A DNA stretch of 64,000 bases from Prevotella sp. (GTDB lineage: Bacteria; Bacteroidota; Bacteroidia; Bacteroidales; Bacteroidaceae), in the NCBI GenBank assembly GCA_017619375.1, contig JAFZSL010000075.1, positions 241,189 through 305,188 on the forward strand. Reading direction: 5' to 3'. How positions within the stretch are numbered: the first letter of the stretch is position 1; the number at the start of each line of letters is the position of its first letter. Under the pieces are notes generated by a model. That model searched no databases. It was not told where the DNA came from and was given only the letters and a program-made list of their open reading frames with translations. Of this stretch, positions 1-7,945 are shown piece by piece. Both the position numbers and the translations under genes were made by a program.

Positions 1-553
1 CCAATCCGGCTACGCCACCTTCTACTATTCCAACAGCGCATACGTCATTCCTCAAGGCGTGGAAGCAAAGGCAGTGGAGAATATCAGCGGGAGGACCATA
101 AATCTCATACCTGTCTCTGGCATCATTCCTGCAGGATATGCAGTAATCCTTGAGGGTAATCCAGGTGAATACACCTTCGAATCGACCTCGGAGGAGGGCG
201 TTGCTGTGGAGAACTTACTGCGCGGTACCGACGAGACCCAGATGATTATATCAGAAGACCAAGAGTGCAAATACTACAAGTTGTCGTTCAAAAACGACTT
301 GGTGGGCTTCTACTATGGTGCAAACCATGGCGCCGTCTTTGAGAATCAGGCTCACAAGGCATATCTCCCCGTGCCTGTGTCTCAGTCGAATGGTGTCAAC
401 TGCTTCCTCTTTGACTCCGCCACTGGAATCGACAACATACAGGCCGCTGGTGAGAATGCAGACTGTGCCATTTACAACCTCTCTGGCCAGCGCGTCAGTG
501 ACTCCTACAAGGGTGTTGTCATCGTCAATGGAAAGAAGGTGCTGAGAAAGTAA
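1..553 (+). CDS. Secreted protein, C-terminal part only (window edge)
   Basis: The reading frame is open from the first bases of the window to the TAA at 551-553, so the gene begins upstream and only about 183 residues are visible. The visible part is beta-rich (YATFYYS near the start, then PAGYAVILEG) and resembles the C-terminal region of Prevotella surface or secreted proteins. It ends in a short tail with YNLSGQRV followed by KGVVIVNGKKVLRK. That tail type closes many exported Bacteroidota proteins and resembles a type IX sorting domain. It is shared in kind with the PL11 lyase and the 996-residue protein in this window. The catalytic or binding part is not visible, so the function is unknown. 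Confidence 0.75.
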   Translation, partial: QSGYATFYYSNSAYVIPQGVEAKAVENISGRTINLIPVSGIIPAGYAVILEGNPGEYTFESTSEEGVAVENLLRGTDETQMIISEDQECKYYKLSFKNDLVGFYYGANHGAVFENQAHKAYLPVPVSQSNGVNCFLFDSATGIDNIQAAGENADCAIYNLSGQRVSDSYKGVVIVNGKKVLRK

Positions 554-605
554 TCGGCTTTGGATTAAAAAAACGAGGTTGAGTCATCACCCTCGCAAAA
601 TATAA

Positions 606-640
606 GGGAGCAAGCTTTTCTGGCTTGCTCCCTTTTTAGT
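606..640 (+). terminator. Rho-independent terminator
   Basis: A perfect 10-bp stem (GGGAGCAAGC at 606-615 pairs with 623-632) with a 7-base loop is followed directly by a T run. It lies 52 bp after the stop codon of the first gene. Confidence 0.9.
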
Positions 641-763
641 TTTTTTGTCTCTATGGTTTCTAACTCAAGTTTCGCTGAGTTGGAATAAGTCAAGGGGATT
701 GTTATCAAAAAACCAACGAGTTGACTTTCTCAACCCATTGGTTTTCAATCCTTTACCTTTTTG

Positions 764-834
764 AGCGGAATACGGGAATCGAACCCGCCTCCTCGGCTTG
801 GGAAGCCGATGCACTACCGATGTGCTAATTCCGC
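764..834 (-). tRNA. tRNA-Gly (anticodon CCC)
   Basis: Read on the minus strand this folds as a 71-nt tRNA. The acceptor arm is GCGGAAT paired with ATTCCGC. The T arm contains GGTTCGATTCC. The anticodon loop is TTCCCAA inside the stem TCGGC/GCCGA, giving anticodon CCC (Gly). No CCA is encoded. It lies 14 bp downstream of the tRNA-Thr gene and probably shares its transcript. Confidence 0.95.
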
Positions 835-848
835 AAACTTGTATTTTG

Positions 849-921
849 AGCCGATACCGGGACTCGAACCCGGGACCTATTCATTACGAATGAATTGCTC
901 TACCAACTGAGCCATATCGGC
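849..921 (-). tRNA. tRNA-Thr (anticodon CGT)
   Basis: Read on the minus strand this is a 73-nt tRNA with acceptor GCCGATA/TATCGGC, D-arm GGCTCAGTTGGTAGAGC, T-arm GGTTCGAGTCC and anticodon loop TTCGTAA, giving CGT (Thr). No CCA is encoded. It is the first gene of a two-tRNA unit. Confidence 0.95.
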
Positions 922-951
922 GGTTTCTATCCCTTTTTCGTATTGCGTCTG

Positions 952-982
952 CAAAGATAGGCTTTTTTTTCTTTCCTACAAA
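952..982 (-). promoter_or_regulatory. Bacteroidota-type promoter for the tRNA pair
   Basis: On the minus strand a -33 TTTG (979-982) is followed by a 19-bp spacer and the -7 box TATCTTTG (952-959), matching the Bacteroidota consensus TTTG/TAnnTTTG. It lies about 30 bp upstream of the tRNA-Thr 5' end. Confidence 0.75.
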
Positions 983-1090
983 ATTTTTTGTAAAAAAACT
1001 ATTTTGACTTGATTGTTGTGACTTGGTTTCTTCATGACTGCAACGAGGTCACAGCTACAGTAAAAACGAACACGTGCCTTAAACTCCCTA

Positions 1091-1333
1091 AACAAGCAGA
1101 CATATGTCCCTTTCCCGGGGGTTGACACCCCCGTCTGTGTTCTGTCACCCCTTCAGGGTTGGTGTGAATTGGCTTGTTGTCCCCTCCTGATACAAACAGA
1201 CATACGTCCCTTTAACTCCTCTTTAACTCCCCTTTAACTCCCTTTTAACTCCTGAAACAAGCGGTCCCTTTAACTCCTCCCCCTCTGCCCGAGAGGGGTT
1301 GGCTGCAGGCCGGGGGCGAGGGAGAACTCCCCT
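1091..1333. repeat. Complex intergenic repeats with CTTTAACTCC units
   Basis: The 412-bp gap before the uvrA stop codon holds no gene that I can support. Three related segments of the form AACAAGCAGACATATGTCCC (1091, about 1192 and about 1256) are present. The last two run into short tandem CTTTAACTCC-like units (about 1210-1252, 1266-1279 and 1327-1352, the last entering the uvrA 3' end). A small hairpin, CGGGGG...CCCCCG, sits at 1116-1133. The same CTTTAACTCC unit forms a cleaner array at 17020-17085. Confidence 0.6.
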
Positions 1334-4162
1334 TTAACTCCCCTTCAACTCCAGCACTTCCTTGAGATATTTCCCCGTGATGCTTTCCTTGCATTTCACC
1401 AAATCCTCCGGTGTTCCGGCAAACACCAGGTTGCCGCCCTTGTCGCCGCCGTCGGGTCCAAGGTCGATGACATGGTCGGCGCATTTCACCACTTCGAGGT
1501 TATGCTCTATCACCAGGATGGTGTGTCCTCTCAAAATCAGTGCTTGGAAGGCTTCGAGCAATTTGCGGATGTCGTGGAAATGCAGGCCGGTGGTAGGTTC
1601 GTCGAAGATGAACAAGGTGGGGTCTTGACGCTCTTGGCCGATGAAATAGGCCAGTTTCACACGCTGGTTCTCGCCACCAGAGAGAGTAGATGAACTTTGT
1701 CCCAGTTTGATGTAGCCCAACCCCACATCCTCCAAGGGTTGGAGACGCTTGGAGATGACGCCTTGGTTGTTGGCGTTGAAAAACTCTATGGCTTCCGAAA
1801 CCGTCATGTCGAGCACCTCGTTGATGTTCTTGCCGGCGAATTTCACCTCCAGGATGTCGTGCTTGAAACGTTGGCCGTGGCAGGCTTCACATTCCAACTC
1901 CAGGTCGGCCATGAACTGCATCTCCACCGTGATGACTCCGGCACCCTTGCACTCCTCGCAACGTCCACCGTCGGCGTTGAAGGAGAAATACTGGGCAGAG
2001 AAACCCATCTGGCGGGACAGTTGCTGTTCGGCGAACAATTGGCGAATGGCGTCGTAGGCCTTCACATAGGTGGCGGGGTTGCTGCGGCTGCTCTTGCCGA
2101 TGGGGTTCTGATCGACGAACTCCACGCGGCTCACCTGTTGCCAGTCGCCATCGAGGGCGAGGTATTCACCTGGGGCGTCGCACACGTCGCCGAGGTGTCG
2201 CTTCAATGCGGGATAGAGGATGCCGCTGACAAGCGATGACTTCCCGCTGCCGCTCACACCTGTCACTACGGTGAACACGTTGAGCGGTATCAGCACGTCG
2301 ATGCCGTGAAGGTTGTTCATACGGGCGCCACGGATGGTGATGTATTGGTTCCAAGGGCGGCGGCTCGAGGGGACGGGGATGGTCTCTTGATGGGTGAGGT
2401 ATTTCACCGTATAGCTGTTGGGGTACTTCTCCAAAGACTGCGCACACACCTCGGAGGCATTGCCCTCGAAAACAATCTCCCCTCCAAGGCGGCCGGCGTC
2501 GGGACCGATGTCGATGAGGTAGTCAGCGGCTCGCATGAACTCCTCGTCATGCTCCACCACAATCACCGTGTTGCCTATCGACTGTAGGTCCTTGAGAACG
2601 TTGATGAGACGATGGGTGTCGCGGCAGTGCAGCCCGATGCTGGGTTCGTCGAGGATGTAGAGCGACCCTACGAGCGAACTGCCCAATGAAGTGGTGAGGT
2701 TGATGCGCTGGCTCTCACCGCCGCTTAGCGTGTTAGACTGTCGGTTGAGGGTGAGGTAGCCCAGGCCTACATCGTCAAGGAAACGGAGACGGTTGTTGAT
2801 TTCCGTGAGAAGTCGTTTGGCTATCTCCTGCTCGTGTTCTTCCAGTTGAAGGTTGAGGAACCATTGGCGCAGGCTCCATATCGGCATCTCCACCAAGTCG
2901 GAAATGCTCTTGCCGGCTATCTGGACGTAGCCGGACTCTTTCTTCAGGCGGGTGCCGTGACATTCCGGACAGATGGTCTTGCCTTTGTAGCGACTCATCA
3001 TCACCCGGTATTGAATCTTGTATTGGTTCTCTTGGACCATCGCAAAGAAGGCGTCGATGGACACTTGTTCGTGGATGTCAAGGTCGAGCTCGCCAGGCAG
3101 GCCATGCCACAACCAGTCCTTCTCCTTACGCGACAGTTCAAGGTAGGGCTTGAAGATGGGGAAGTTGTGACGTGAGGCGCGACGACAAAACTCATCTTGC
3201 CAAAGTTTCATCTTCTCACCATGCCAGCACTGCACACAACCGTCATAGACGCTCAGCGTGGTGTTGGGAATCACCAAGCGTTCATCGATGCCCAATACAC
3301 GCCCGTAACCCTCGCAGCGTGGACAGGCACCCACGGGGGAGTTGAACGAGAACATGTTGTCGCTGGGTTCCTCGAAAATCATCCCGTCGGCTTCGAAACG
3401 CATGGAGAAGTCATAGGAGATGTTGGAGGGGAGGAACGTCAAGCGGCATTCGCCGTCTCCCTCGAAAAGAGCGGTCTCGCACGAGTCGGTCAGGCGTGAG
3501 AGGCTGTCGGGGCTGCCGTCCACGGAGAGGCGGTCGATGAGTACGTAGATGTCGGAGGGAGTGGTGGAGGAGAGTGCTGGGGTGTCGGCCAGGAAATCAT
3601 CTATCCGCACGAACTGCCCCTTGACAAACAACCTGACGAAACCTTGTTGCAGTTCCATCTGCAACTGCTTTTCCAACGTTCGGCCTTCGGGGACGTGCAG
3701 GGGAGCCATCACGCAGAACCGCGTGCCGGGAGAGTATTGGAGCACCTGTTGGATGATGTCGTCGATGGAATGCTTCTTCACCAGGCATCCGCTAACGGGG
3801 GAATAGGTCTTGCCGATGCGGGCGAAGAGGAGACGCAGGTATTCATAAATCTCAGTGGATGTACCCACCGTGGAACGAGGGTTACGACTGATGACGCGCT
3901 GCTCGATGGCTATGGCAGGGGGAAGGCCTTTGATGTAGTCGCATTCTGGCTTGCTCATACGGCCGAGGAATTGGCGGGCGTAAGAGGAGAGACTCTCCAC
4001 ATAGCGTCGCTGACCCTCGGCATACAAGGTGTCGAAGGCAAGTGATGACTTGCCGCTGCCGCTGACGCCTGCCACCACGACCAACTTCCCGTGGGGAATG
4101 CGCACATCGATGTTCTTCAGGTTGTTCACCCGAGCACCCTTCACTTCGATTTCCTTCCTCAT
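1334..4162 (-). CDS. uvrA: Excinuclease ABC subunit A (UvrA)
   Basis: This is the DNA-damage recognition ATPase of nucleotide excision repair; it loads UvrB at lesions in the cytoplasm. The 942 residues match the usual UvrA length. There are two ABC modules, each with a Walker A of the form GVSGSGKSSL (near residues 32-41 and about 640) and a signature LSGGESQR or LSGGENQR. The zinc-binding pairs CPRC and CPEC lie in the first half and CEEC/CEAC in the second half. The start ATG at 4162 gives MRKEIEVKGARVNNLKNI, the usual UvrA N-terminus. The 5' flank is a 9-bp tandem repeat array. No consensus promoter is evident immediately upstream. Confidence 0.97.
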   Translation of the reverse strand: MRKEIEVKGARVNNLKNIDVRIPHGKLVVVAGVSGSGKSSLAFDTLYAEGQRRYVESLSSYARQFLGRMSKPECDYIKGLPPAIAIEQRVISRNPRSTVGTSTEIYEYLRLLFARIGKTYSPVSGCLVKKHSIDDIIQQVLQYSPGTRFCVMAPLHVPEGRTLEKQLQMELQQGFVRLFVKGQFVRIDDFLADTPALSSTTPSDIYVLIDRLSVDGSPDSLSRLTDSCETALFEGDGECRLTFLPSNISYDFSMRFEADGMIFEEPSDNMFSFNSPVGACPRCEGYGRVLGIDERLVIPNTTLSVYDGCVQCWHGEKMKLWQDEFCRRASRHNFPIFKPYLELSRKEKDWLWHGLPGELDLDIHEQVSIDAFFAMVQENQYKIQYRVMMSRYKGKTICPECHGTRLKKESGYVQIAGKSISDLVEMPIWSLRQWFLNLQLEEHEQEIAKRLLTEINNRLRFLDDVGLGYLTLNRQSNTLSGGESQRINLTTSLGSSLVGSLYILDEPSIGLHCRDTHRLINVLKDLQSIGNTVIVVEHDEEFMRAADYLIDIGPDAGRLGGEIVFEGNASEVCAQSLEKYPNSYTVKYLTHQETIPVPSSRRPWNQYITIRGARMNNLHGIDVLIPLNVFTVVTGVSGSGKSSLVSGILYPALKRHLGDVCDAPGEYLALDGDWQQVSRVEFVDQNPIGKSSRSNPATYVKAYDAIRQLFAEQQLSRQMGFSAQYFSFNADGGRCEECKGAGVITVEMQFMADLELECEACHGQRFKHDILEVKFAGKNINEVLDMTVSEAIEFFNANNQGVISKRLQPLEDVGLGYIKLGQSSSTLSGGENQRVKLAYFIGQERQDPTLFIFDEPTTGLHFHDIRKLLEAFQALILRGHTILVIEHNLEVVKCADHVIDLGPDGGDKGGNLVFAGTPEDLVKCKESITGKYLKEVLELKGS

Positions 4163-4187
4163 CTCTCCTCTTCTTAAACTCCAATCA

Positions 4188-4277
4188 CTCTGATTACTCT
4201 GACGACTTCGATTGTTCTGACTATTCCGACAACTCCGACTACTCTGATTACTTAGATTTTTCTAATTACTCTGACAG
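4188..4277. repeat. Tandem 9-bp repeat array upstream of uvrA
   Basis: Ten consecutive 9-bp units with consensus YTCYGAYTA (for example CTCTGATTA, TTCTGACTA, CTCCGACTA) run without a break in the 187-bp gap between uvrA and the phosphotransacylase gene. The same 9-bp unit recurs at 13380-13442. Confidence 0.75.
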
Positions 4278-4349
4278 AGCGGCTTAAGTCATATAGCTCC
4301 CGTCCAATCCTAAATTATTACTTATAAATTATTAATTATTAATCCAACG

Positions 4350-5261
4350 TCATTCCGCGTTGATGACGGCCAGAGCGAGACTGCAGAACTTGCAAGCCTT
4401 GCTGTCACTGCGTGAGGGGAGCACCACCGGTGCGATGGTGCCTGCGAGGATGCCGGCGGTCTCAGCCTGGCAGAACAGGGTGATAGTCTTGTAGAACACA
4501 TTGCCGGCTTCGATGTCGGGGAACACCAAGGCGTCGGCGGCTCCTTCCAATGGCGACTGGATGCCTTTCTTTTCGAGGCTCTCCTTGCAGCAGGAGGTCT
4601 TCAAGTCGAGAGGGCCGTCGATGATGCAATTGCCAAACTCTCCTTGCCGGCCGGCTTCGATGATTTCGGAGTAGCGTTCGGTGAAGGGAAAGAACTTTCC
4701 GCCGACCTTCTCGGAGCAGTGGATAAGGGAGACACGTGGCTGGGCTATGCCGAAGTGATGGCAGAGGCGTGTCACATATCGCACTTGCTCCACTCGTTGC
4801 TCATGGGTGGGGTAGGGGATGACGGCAGCATCGGTGAAGAACAGCATACGGGGGTAGCCGGGGATGCTGGAGGCTGTGATGTGGGTCAGCACATTGCCCT
4901 TGGGAAGGAGGCCTTCCTCCTTGTTGAGGATGGCATGGAGCAGGTTGTCGGTGTTGATCAGACCTTTCATCAGCACATCGGCTTTTCCCTCGCGCACCAG
5001 GCTGACAGCGGTGCGTGCAGCATCGTCGGGAGTGGCGGCATCTACAAAGGTCACGTGTTCGGCTTGGCGAGCAAACACGTCAAGATGTTCCACCTTGCTC
5101 TTGTCGCCTACGAGGATGGCATCGATGAAGCCTTCCTCCAAGGCGCGCCCTACTGCATATTGTGTGGAGTCGTCATAGGCGCATACCACGGCGACACGTT
5201 TGCGAACTCCTCTTCCTGAAAGGTGAGCAATCAGCTGCTCAAATTGTGTGATTGTTTCCAT
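4350..5261 (-). CDS. Phosphate acetyl/butyryltransferase family protein
   Basis: This 303-residue protein belongs to the phosphotransacylase (PTA/PTB) family, which interconverts acyl-CoA and acyl-phosphate in the cytoplasm. Its length fits a phosphate butyryltransferase (about 300 residues) better than the longer acetyltransferases. Visible family segments are KADVLMKGLINTDNLLHAIL, GKFFPFTERYSEII near the middle, and the C-terminal GTIAPVVLPSRSDS. Butyrate or another short acyl group is plausible. A kinase partner (buk) is not next to it in this window, so the substrate is not settled. It has its own promoter about 27 bp upstream and no obvious operon partner. Confidence 0.85.
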   Translation of the reverse strand: METITQFEQLIAHLSGRGVRKRVAVVCAYDDSTQYAVGRALEEGFIDAILVGDKSKVEHLDVFARQAEHVTFVDAATPDDAARTAVSLVREGKADVLMKGLINTDNLLHAILNKEEGLLPKGNVLTHITASSIPGYPRMLFFTDAAVIPYPTHEQRVEQVRYVTRLCHHFGIAQPRVSLIHCSEKVGGKFFPFTERYSEIIEAGRQGEFGNCIIDGPLDLKTSCCKESLEKKGIQSPLEGAADALVFPDIEAGNVFYKTITLFCQAETAGILAGTIAPVVLPSRSDSKACKFCSLALAVINAE

Positions 5262-5287
5262 CTCTTTCTTCTTGTTGATTTATCCTA

Positions 5288-5295
5288 CAAAGATA
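5288..5295 (-). promoter_or_regulatory. -7 promoter box of the phosphotransacylase gene
   Basis: TATCTTTG on the minus strand matches TAnnTTTG and lies 27 bp upstream of the start codon at 5261. It is the edge of a duplicated segment (see the repeat at 5296-5413). Confidence 0.6.
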
Positions 5296-5413
5296 GTGCA
5301 AGCCGAAGACAATACAAAACAAATAACCTTTTTTTTGTTTTAATTGTTGAGGCGCCGCCTATCTTCGCCCGAAGGGCAAAGTACTGCAAGCCGAAGACAA
5401 AACAAATAACCTT
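5296..5413. repeat. Direct repeat copied from the promoter-proximal segment
   Basis: TGCAAGCCGAAGACAA at 5297-5312 recurs at 5385-5400. In both copies it is followed by AACAAATAACCTT, with a 7-base extra piece in the first copy. Both are preceded by a CAAAG.TA.. block, so the copied unit includes part or all of the -7 promoter box. The 260-bp gap holds no gene. Confidence 0.6.
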
Positions 5414-5430
5414 GACGCTAAAAATGTTCT

Positions 5431-5476
5431 GCCGGATTTGCAATCCGGCAGCATTGAATAGAAGGATTTGTAATCC
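5431..5476. repeat. Palindromic element with a shorter half-copy
   Basis: GCCGGATTTGCAATCCGGC at 5431-5449 is a near-perfect palindrome that could form a stem-loop. A shorter relative, GGATTTGTAATCC, follows at 5464-5476. It lies between two minus-strand genes and could end the upstream transcript, although no T run follows. Confidence 0.55.
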
Positions 5477-5521
5477 GATAAGATCCCTGTCTTCGTCTAA
5501 ATCAAGTTTTCGACCTGGTGC

Positions 5522-6703
5522 TCACACTATGACATCCCAAAAATCTTGTGGCAAATAGACGTTGTCAATCTCCTTCGCCCAATCAAACATAGGCGCTATT
5601 TCTTTAGGAGTAAAACCGGCAATGCCGCAGCCGATAGGTGTGACAAAGAATGTCTGTTGGGGATGGCTAATCGCATATTTCAGGAAATCAGAGATATATG
5701 GACGAATATTTTTCAGCCCTCCGACAATGGTGGGGATGGCATAGCACTGTCCTTGAGGACCGACGCCCTTGCCCAACTGCGCCCCGAAACTACGCAGGGC
5801 TTGATAAGCTGTTCCGCCACAGTGAACGCCACGCAGGTCGCTTCCGAATACAAAGATTTCGTTCTCGTTGAGTTTATGGATGACAGACGGAGTGATGCGC
5901 AGGGGCATGTCCATGCGATGTCTTTTCTTTCCCGATGGTTTATCAGTGTTGCCACCCTTGAACTTGCTACGGACTTTCTTCCAGATAGTCCCATCGCTTT
6001 CTGGGCTTTCAAGCGTAAATCGTTGAAAGGCATTTGGGAGATAGGATACATCTTGACATTGAGAAATCACGCATGGTTCGGTATAATACTTGATGAAATA
6101 TGGCCGCACCACCTTGTCCATCATCGTGTGATAGCGCTGGCTTACTGCGGCAGGAGTGATGCCCAACTGCTTTGCCACTTCTTTACCTTTCATTCCCATG
6201 ATCAGAATCATTCGCAGAATGCTTTGCGCCTTGCGGTCTTTGGCATAGTAAGCATGGCAAATCTCCTCGACCATCTGCTTTACTTCTTCCTGGGTGTTGT
6301 CGATAGGAGTGTCGAACATTTCTTTCCCTTTGGATGTCCGCTCCTCTAAACTCTCATCATGATGCTTTTTTAAATAGGTGTTGAGTCGCTCGCGTACAAG
6401 GTAATGAAATCTGTTGATTGTCCAGTTGGCAAGGGTGATGTTGGGCTTGCGTTCTTCAAGTTGTCGCCAGTCGTTGTTGCACAACCGCAAATAATAATCA
6501 TGGGCCAGGGAGTAAAAATCCATCCCCGTCTTGTAGCGTAACCCATACCTCTTATCATCTATGCAATAGGCTATACGACAAGTGTCATAAAAGAATTCAT
6601 TCGTCACCTTCTCGTCATATCGTTTAAGTCTTTGCAGGATTTCGGTATCTGAAAGATTCTCAATCATAGGCATTTTTTTATGCAAAAATACATTTTTTTC
6701 CAT
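5522..6703 (-). CDS. Sigma-like protein fused to a macro-like (A1S_2505-type) domain
   Basis: The protein has 393 residues in two parts. Residues about 15-205 look like a sigma-70-family protein: a helical region-2-like segment, then a region-4-like helix-turn-helix near 168-195 with GKEVAKQLGITPAAVSQRYH. After a basic linker (about 205-270), residues 275-393 form a separate domain with NEIFVFGSDLRGVHCGGTAY, GPQGQCYAIPT and FFVTPIGCGIAGFTPKEIAP. That pattern is typical of small phage or plasmid-borne A1S_2505-like proteins, which resemble macro domains. The start at 6703 is used; MPMIENL (6673) is an alternative. It is divergent from the VWA gene across 92 bp. Its role is unknown: it may be a ligand-sensing transcription factor, but that is inference. 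Confidence 0.8.
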   Translation of the reverse strand: MEKNVFLHKKMPMIENLSDTEILQRLKRYDEKVTNEFFYDTCRIAYCIDDKRYGLRYKTGMDFYSLAHDYYLRLCNNDWRQLEERKPNITLANWTINRFHYLVRERLNTYLKKHHDESLEERTSKGKEMFDTPIDNTQEEVKQMVEEICHAYYAKDRKAQSILRMILIMGMKGKEVAKQLGITPAAVSQRYHTMMDKVVRPYFIKYYTEPCVISQCQDVSYLPNAFQRFTLESPESDGTIWKKVRSKFKGGNTDKPSGKKRHRMDMPLRITPSVIHKLNENEIFVFGSDLRGVHCGGTAYQALRSFGAQLGKGVGPQGQCYAIPTIVGGLKNIRPYISDFLKYAISHPQQTFFVTPIGCGIAGFTPKEIAPMFDWAKEIDNVYLPQDFWDVIV

Positions 6704-6795
6704 TCGCTGCTTAATTTTTCCTGAATTATTTCCTTATTGGTTATAGAAGCATGCTTAATAACAATAATGTCTAATCTTCGAAAAAATAAAGGGAA

Positions 6796-7428
6796 ATGAA
6801 AAAAAGAGTATTTAATTTAATCATTGTTGATGAAAGCGGAAGCATGAGTTCTATCCGTCAACAAGCATTCTCAGGGATGAACGAGACATTGCAGACCATC
6901 AAGATTTGTGCCGAAAAGAATCCCGATATGGAACAATATGTGACGTTGATCACATTCGATTCCGACCACACCCGCTTCCATTACGACAATGCCAAAGGCA
7001 CGGCAGTGGTGCCCCTCAAGGAGAGCGACTACCGACCGGGAGGCTGCACTCCGCTTTACGATGCCATTGGGGCAGGAATAGCCAAGGTGAACGCGCAGAC
7101 ACAAGAAGGCGATTCGGTGTTAGTGACCATCATCACCGACGGCTATGAGAACGCTTCAAGAGAATACGATCTCAAGATGGTGAAGAATCTTATCGATAAG
7201 TTGACGGCACAAAATTGGACCTTCGCTTTCATTGGTACTGATGACTTGGACGTGGAGGGGATGGCTGCGTCGATGGGAATCAGCCACACACTCAGCTTCG
7301 CTCGAAATGAAAAACAGGCCAAGGCCATGTTCAAGGAGGAATGTGAGAGCCGCATGTGTTATTACGATCAATTATTGGTACAGCCAGACGGCGCAGATAT
7401 AACTTACTTCAAGAAAAAACACGTTTAA
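6796..7428 (+). CDS. Von Willebrand factor A domain protein (TerY-like)
   Basis: This 210-residue cytoplasmic protein is essentially one VWA domain. The metal-ion-dependent adhesion site is complete: DESGS at residues 12-16, Thr85 in GCTPLYDA and Asp115 in IITDGYEN. There is no signal peptide or membrane segment. VWA proteins of this TerY-like size act as scaffolds in bacterial stress gene neighbourhoods. Its divergent partner is the sigma/macro-like fusion, and the shared 92-bp gap suggests common control. The partner that the VWA binds cannot be told from sequence. Confidence 0.85.
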   Translation: MKKRVFNLIIVDESGSMSSIRQQAFSGMNETLQTIKICAEKNPDMEQYVTLITFDSDHTRFHYDNAKGTAVVPLKESDYRPGGCTPLYDAIGAGIAKVNAQTQEGDSVLVTIITDGYENASREYDLKMVKNLIDKLTAQNWTFAFIGTDDLDVEGMAASMGISHTLSFARNEKQAKAMFKEECESRMCYYDQLLVQPDGADITYFKKKHV

Positions 7429-7438
7429 GAAAGTATTT

Positions 7439-7469
7439 CCCTTTCCCCTCAGACTTTGAGGGGGAAGGG
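7439..7469. terminator. Stem-loop after the VWA gene
   Basis: A purine/pyrimidine inverted repeat, CCCTTTCCCCTCA against TGAGGGGGAAGGG, begins 10 bp after the VWA stop codon. It lacks a clear T run, so it may be a weak terminator or a processing site. Confidence 0.5.
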
Positions 7470-7767
7470 ATTGTTGCCTTTGGCCTTATGGTGATGTAAT
7501 TTGTTTCTTGACATTCCCCAATTGACATAAATCAATAAAATGGCGTTTTTACACTAATTATCGTAGTGATTTGATGGCTTTCCTCGCAATTATGTTTAAT
7601 TTTGCAACATCAGAACGACGAATGAGAATCTTTGTATAGGTAGTATTAAAGGTAATAGATTGGTTGAGGATGACATCATCTTTGAACCAATTTGACTATT
7701 TGGTAGAAAGATGATCGTTTTCGTTTTCAACGTATCAAGCAATTTTGAGAGAGTTGATTTATAGTTC

Positions 7768-7799
7768 ACCGGCCTGACGTAGTGATACATCAGGCCGGT
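7768..7799. terminator. Stem-loop between the VWA gene and the DUF4270 unit
   Basis: ACCGGCCTGA at 7768-7777 pairs perfectly with 7790-7799 around a 12-base loop. It lies between convergent transcription units, 16 bp downstream of the 42-residue gene. The rest of the 386-bp gap (7429-7814) is AT-rich and shows no gene that I can support. Confidence 0.55.
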
Positions 7800-7814
7800 T
7801 TGCTATTGGGGGGT

Positions 7815-7943
7815 CTATAATGCTTCGTCGTCGGGCTTTTCGAGTCTCTGTGGCTTGGGAGGGAGGTGGCGTTTCTTGCGGAGCCACTCCTCTTTCCTTC
7901 GCTCATACGATTCCCGGCGATATTCCAGATAGTTGTCTGCCAT
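7815..7943 (-). CDS. Conserved-looking 42-residue basic protein
   Basis: A 42-residue frame starts MADNYLEYRRESYERR and continues with KEEWLRKKRHLPPK before an acidic end. It begins 2 bp after the stop codon of the DUF4270 gene, so it is probably translationally coupled. It is strongly charged and helical at first and lacks a signal or membrane segment. Very short proteins beginning MADNYLE with a xxYExRKxxWLxKK pattern are common in Bacteroides and Prevotella and are often mislabelled as dehydrogenases. No function is known to me. It is too short for ordinary gene calling, but the coupling and codon use support it. Confidence 0.75.
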   Translation of the reverse strand: MADNYLEYRRESYERRKEEWLRKKRHLPPKPQRLEKPDDEAL

Positions 7944-7945
7944 TG

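Noticed and set aside
764-921. tRNA pair as an integration site of a mobile element
   Set aside because: No integrase, no repeated tRNA 3' end and no change of base composition were seen in the flanks.
4188-4277. Possible CRISPR array or coding repeat upstream of uvrA
   Set aside because: The units are only 9 bp with no spacers, and the array has no start codon or frame leading into a gene.
7596-7790. 64-codon minus-strand frame in the gap after the VWA gene
   Set aside because: AT-rich, no recognisable motif, overlaps a stem-loop, and no promoter box or coupling supports it.
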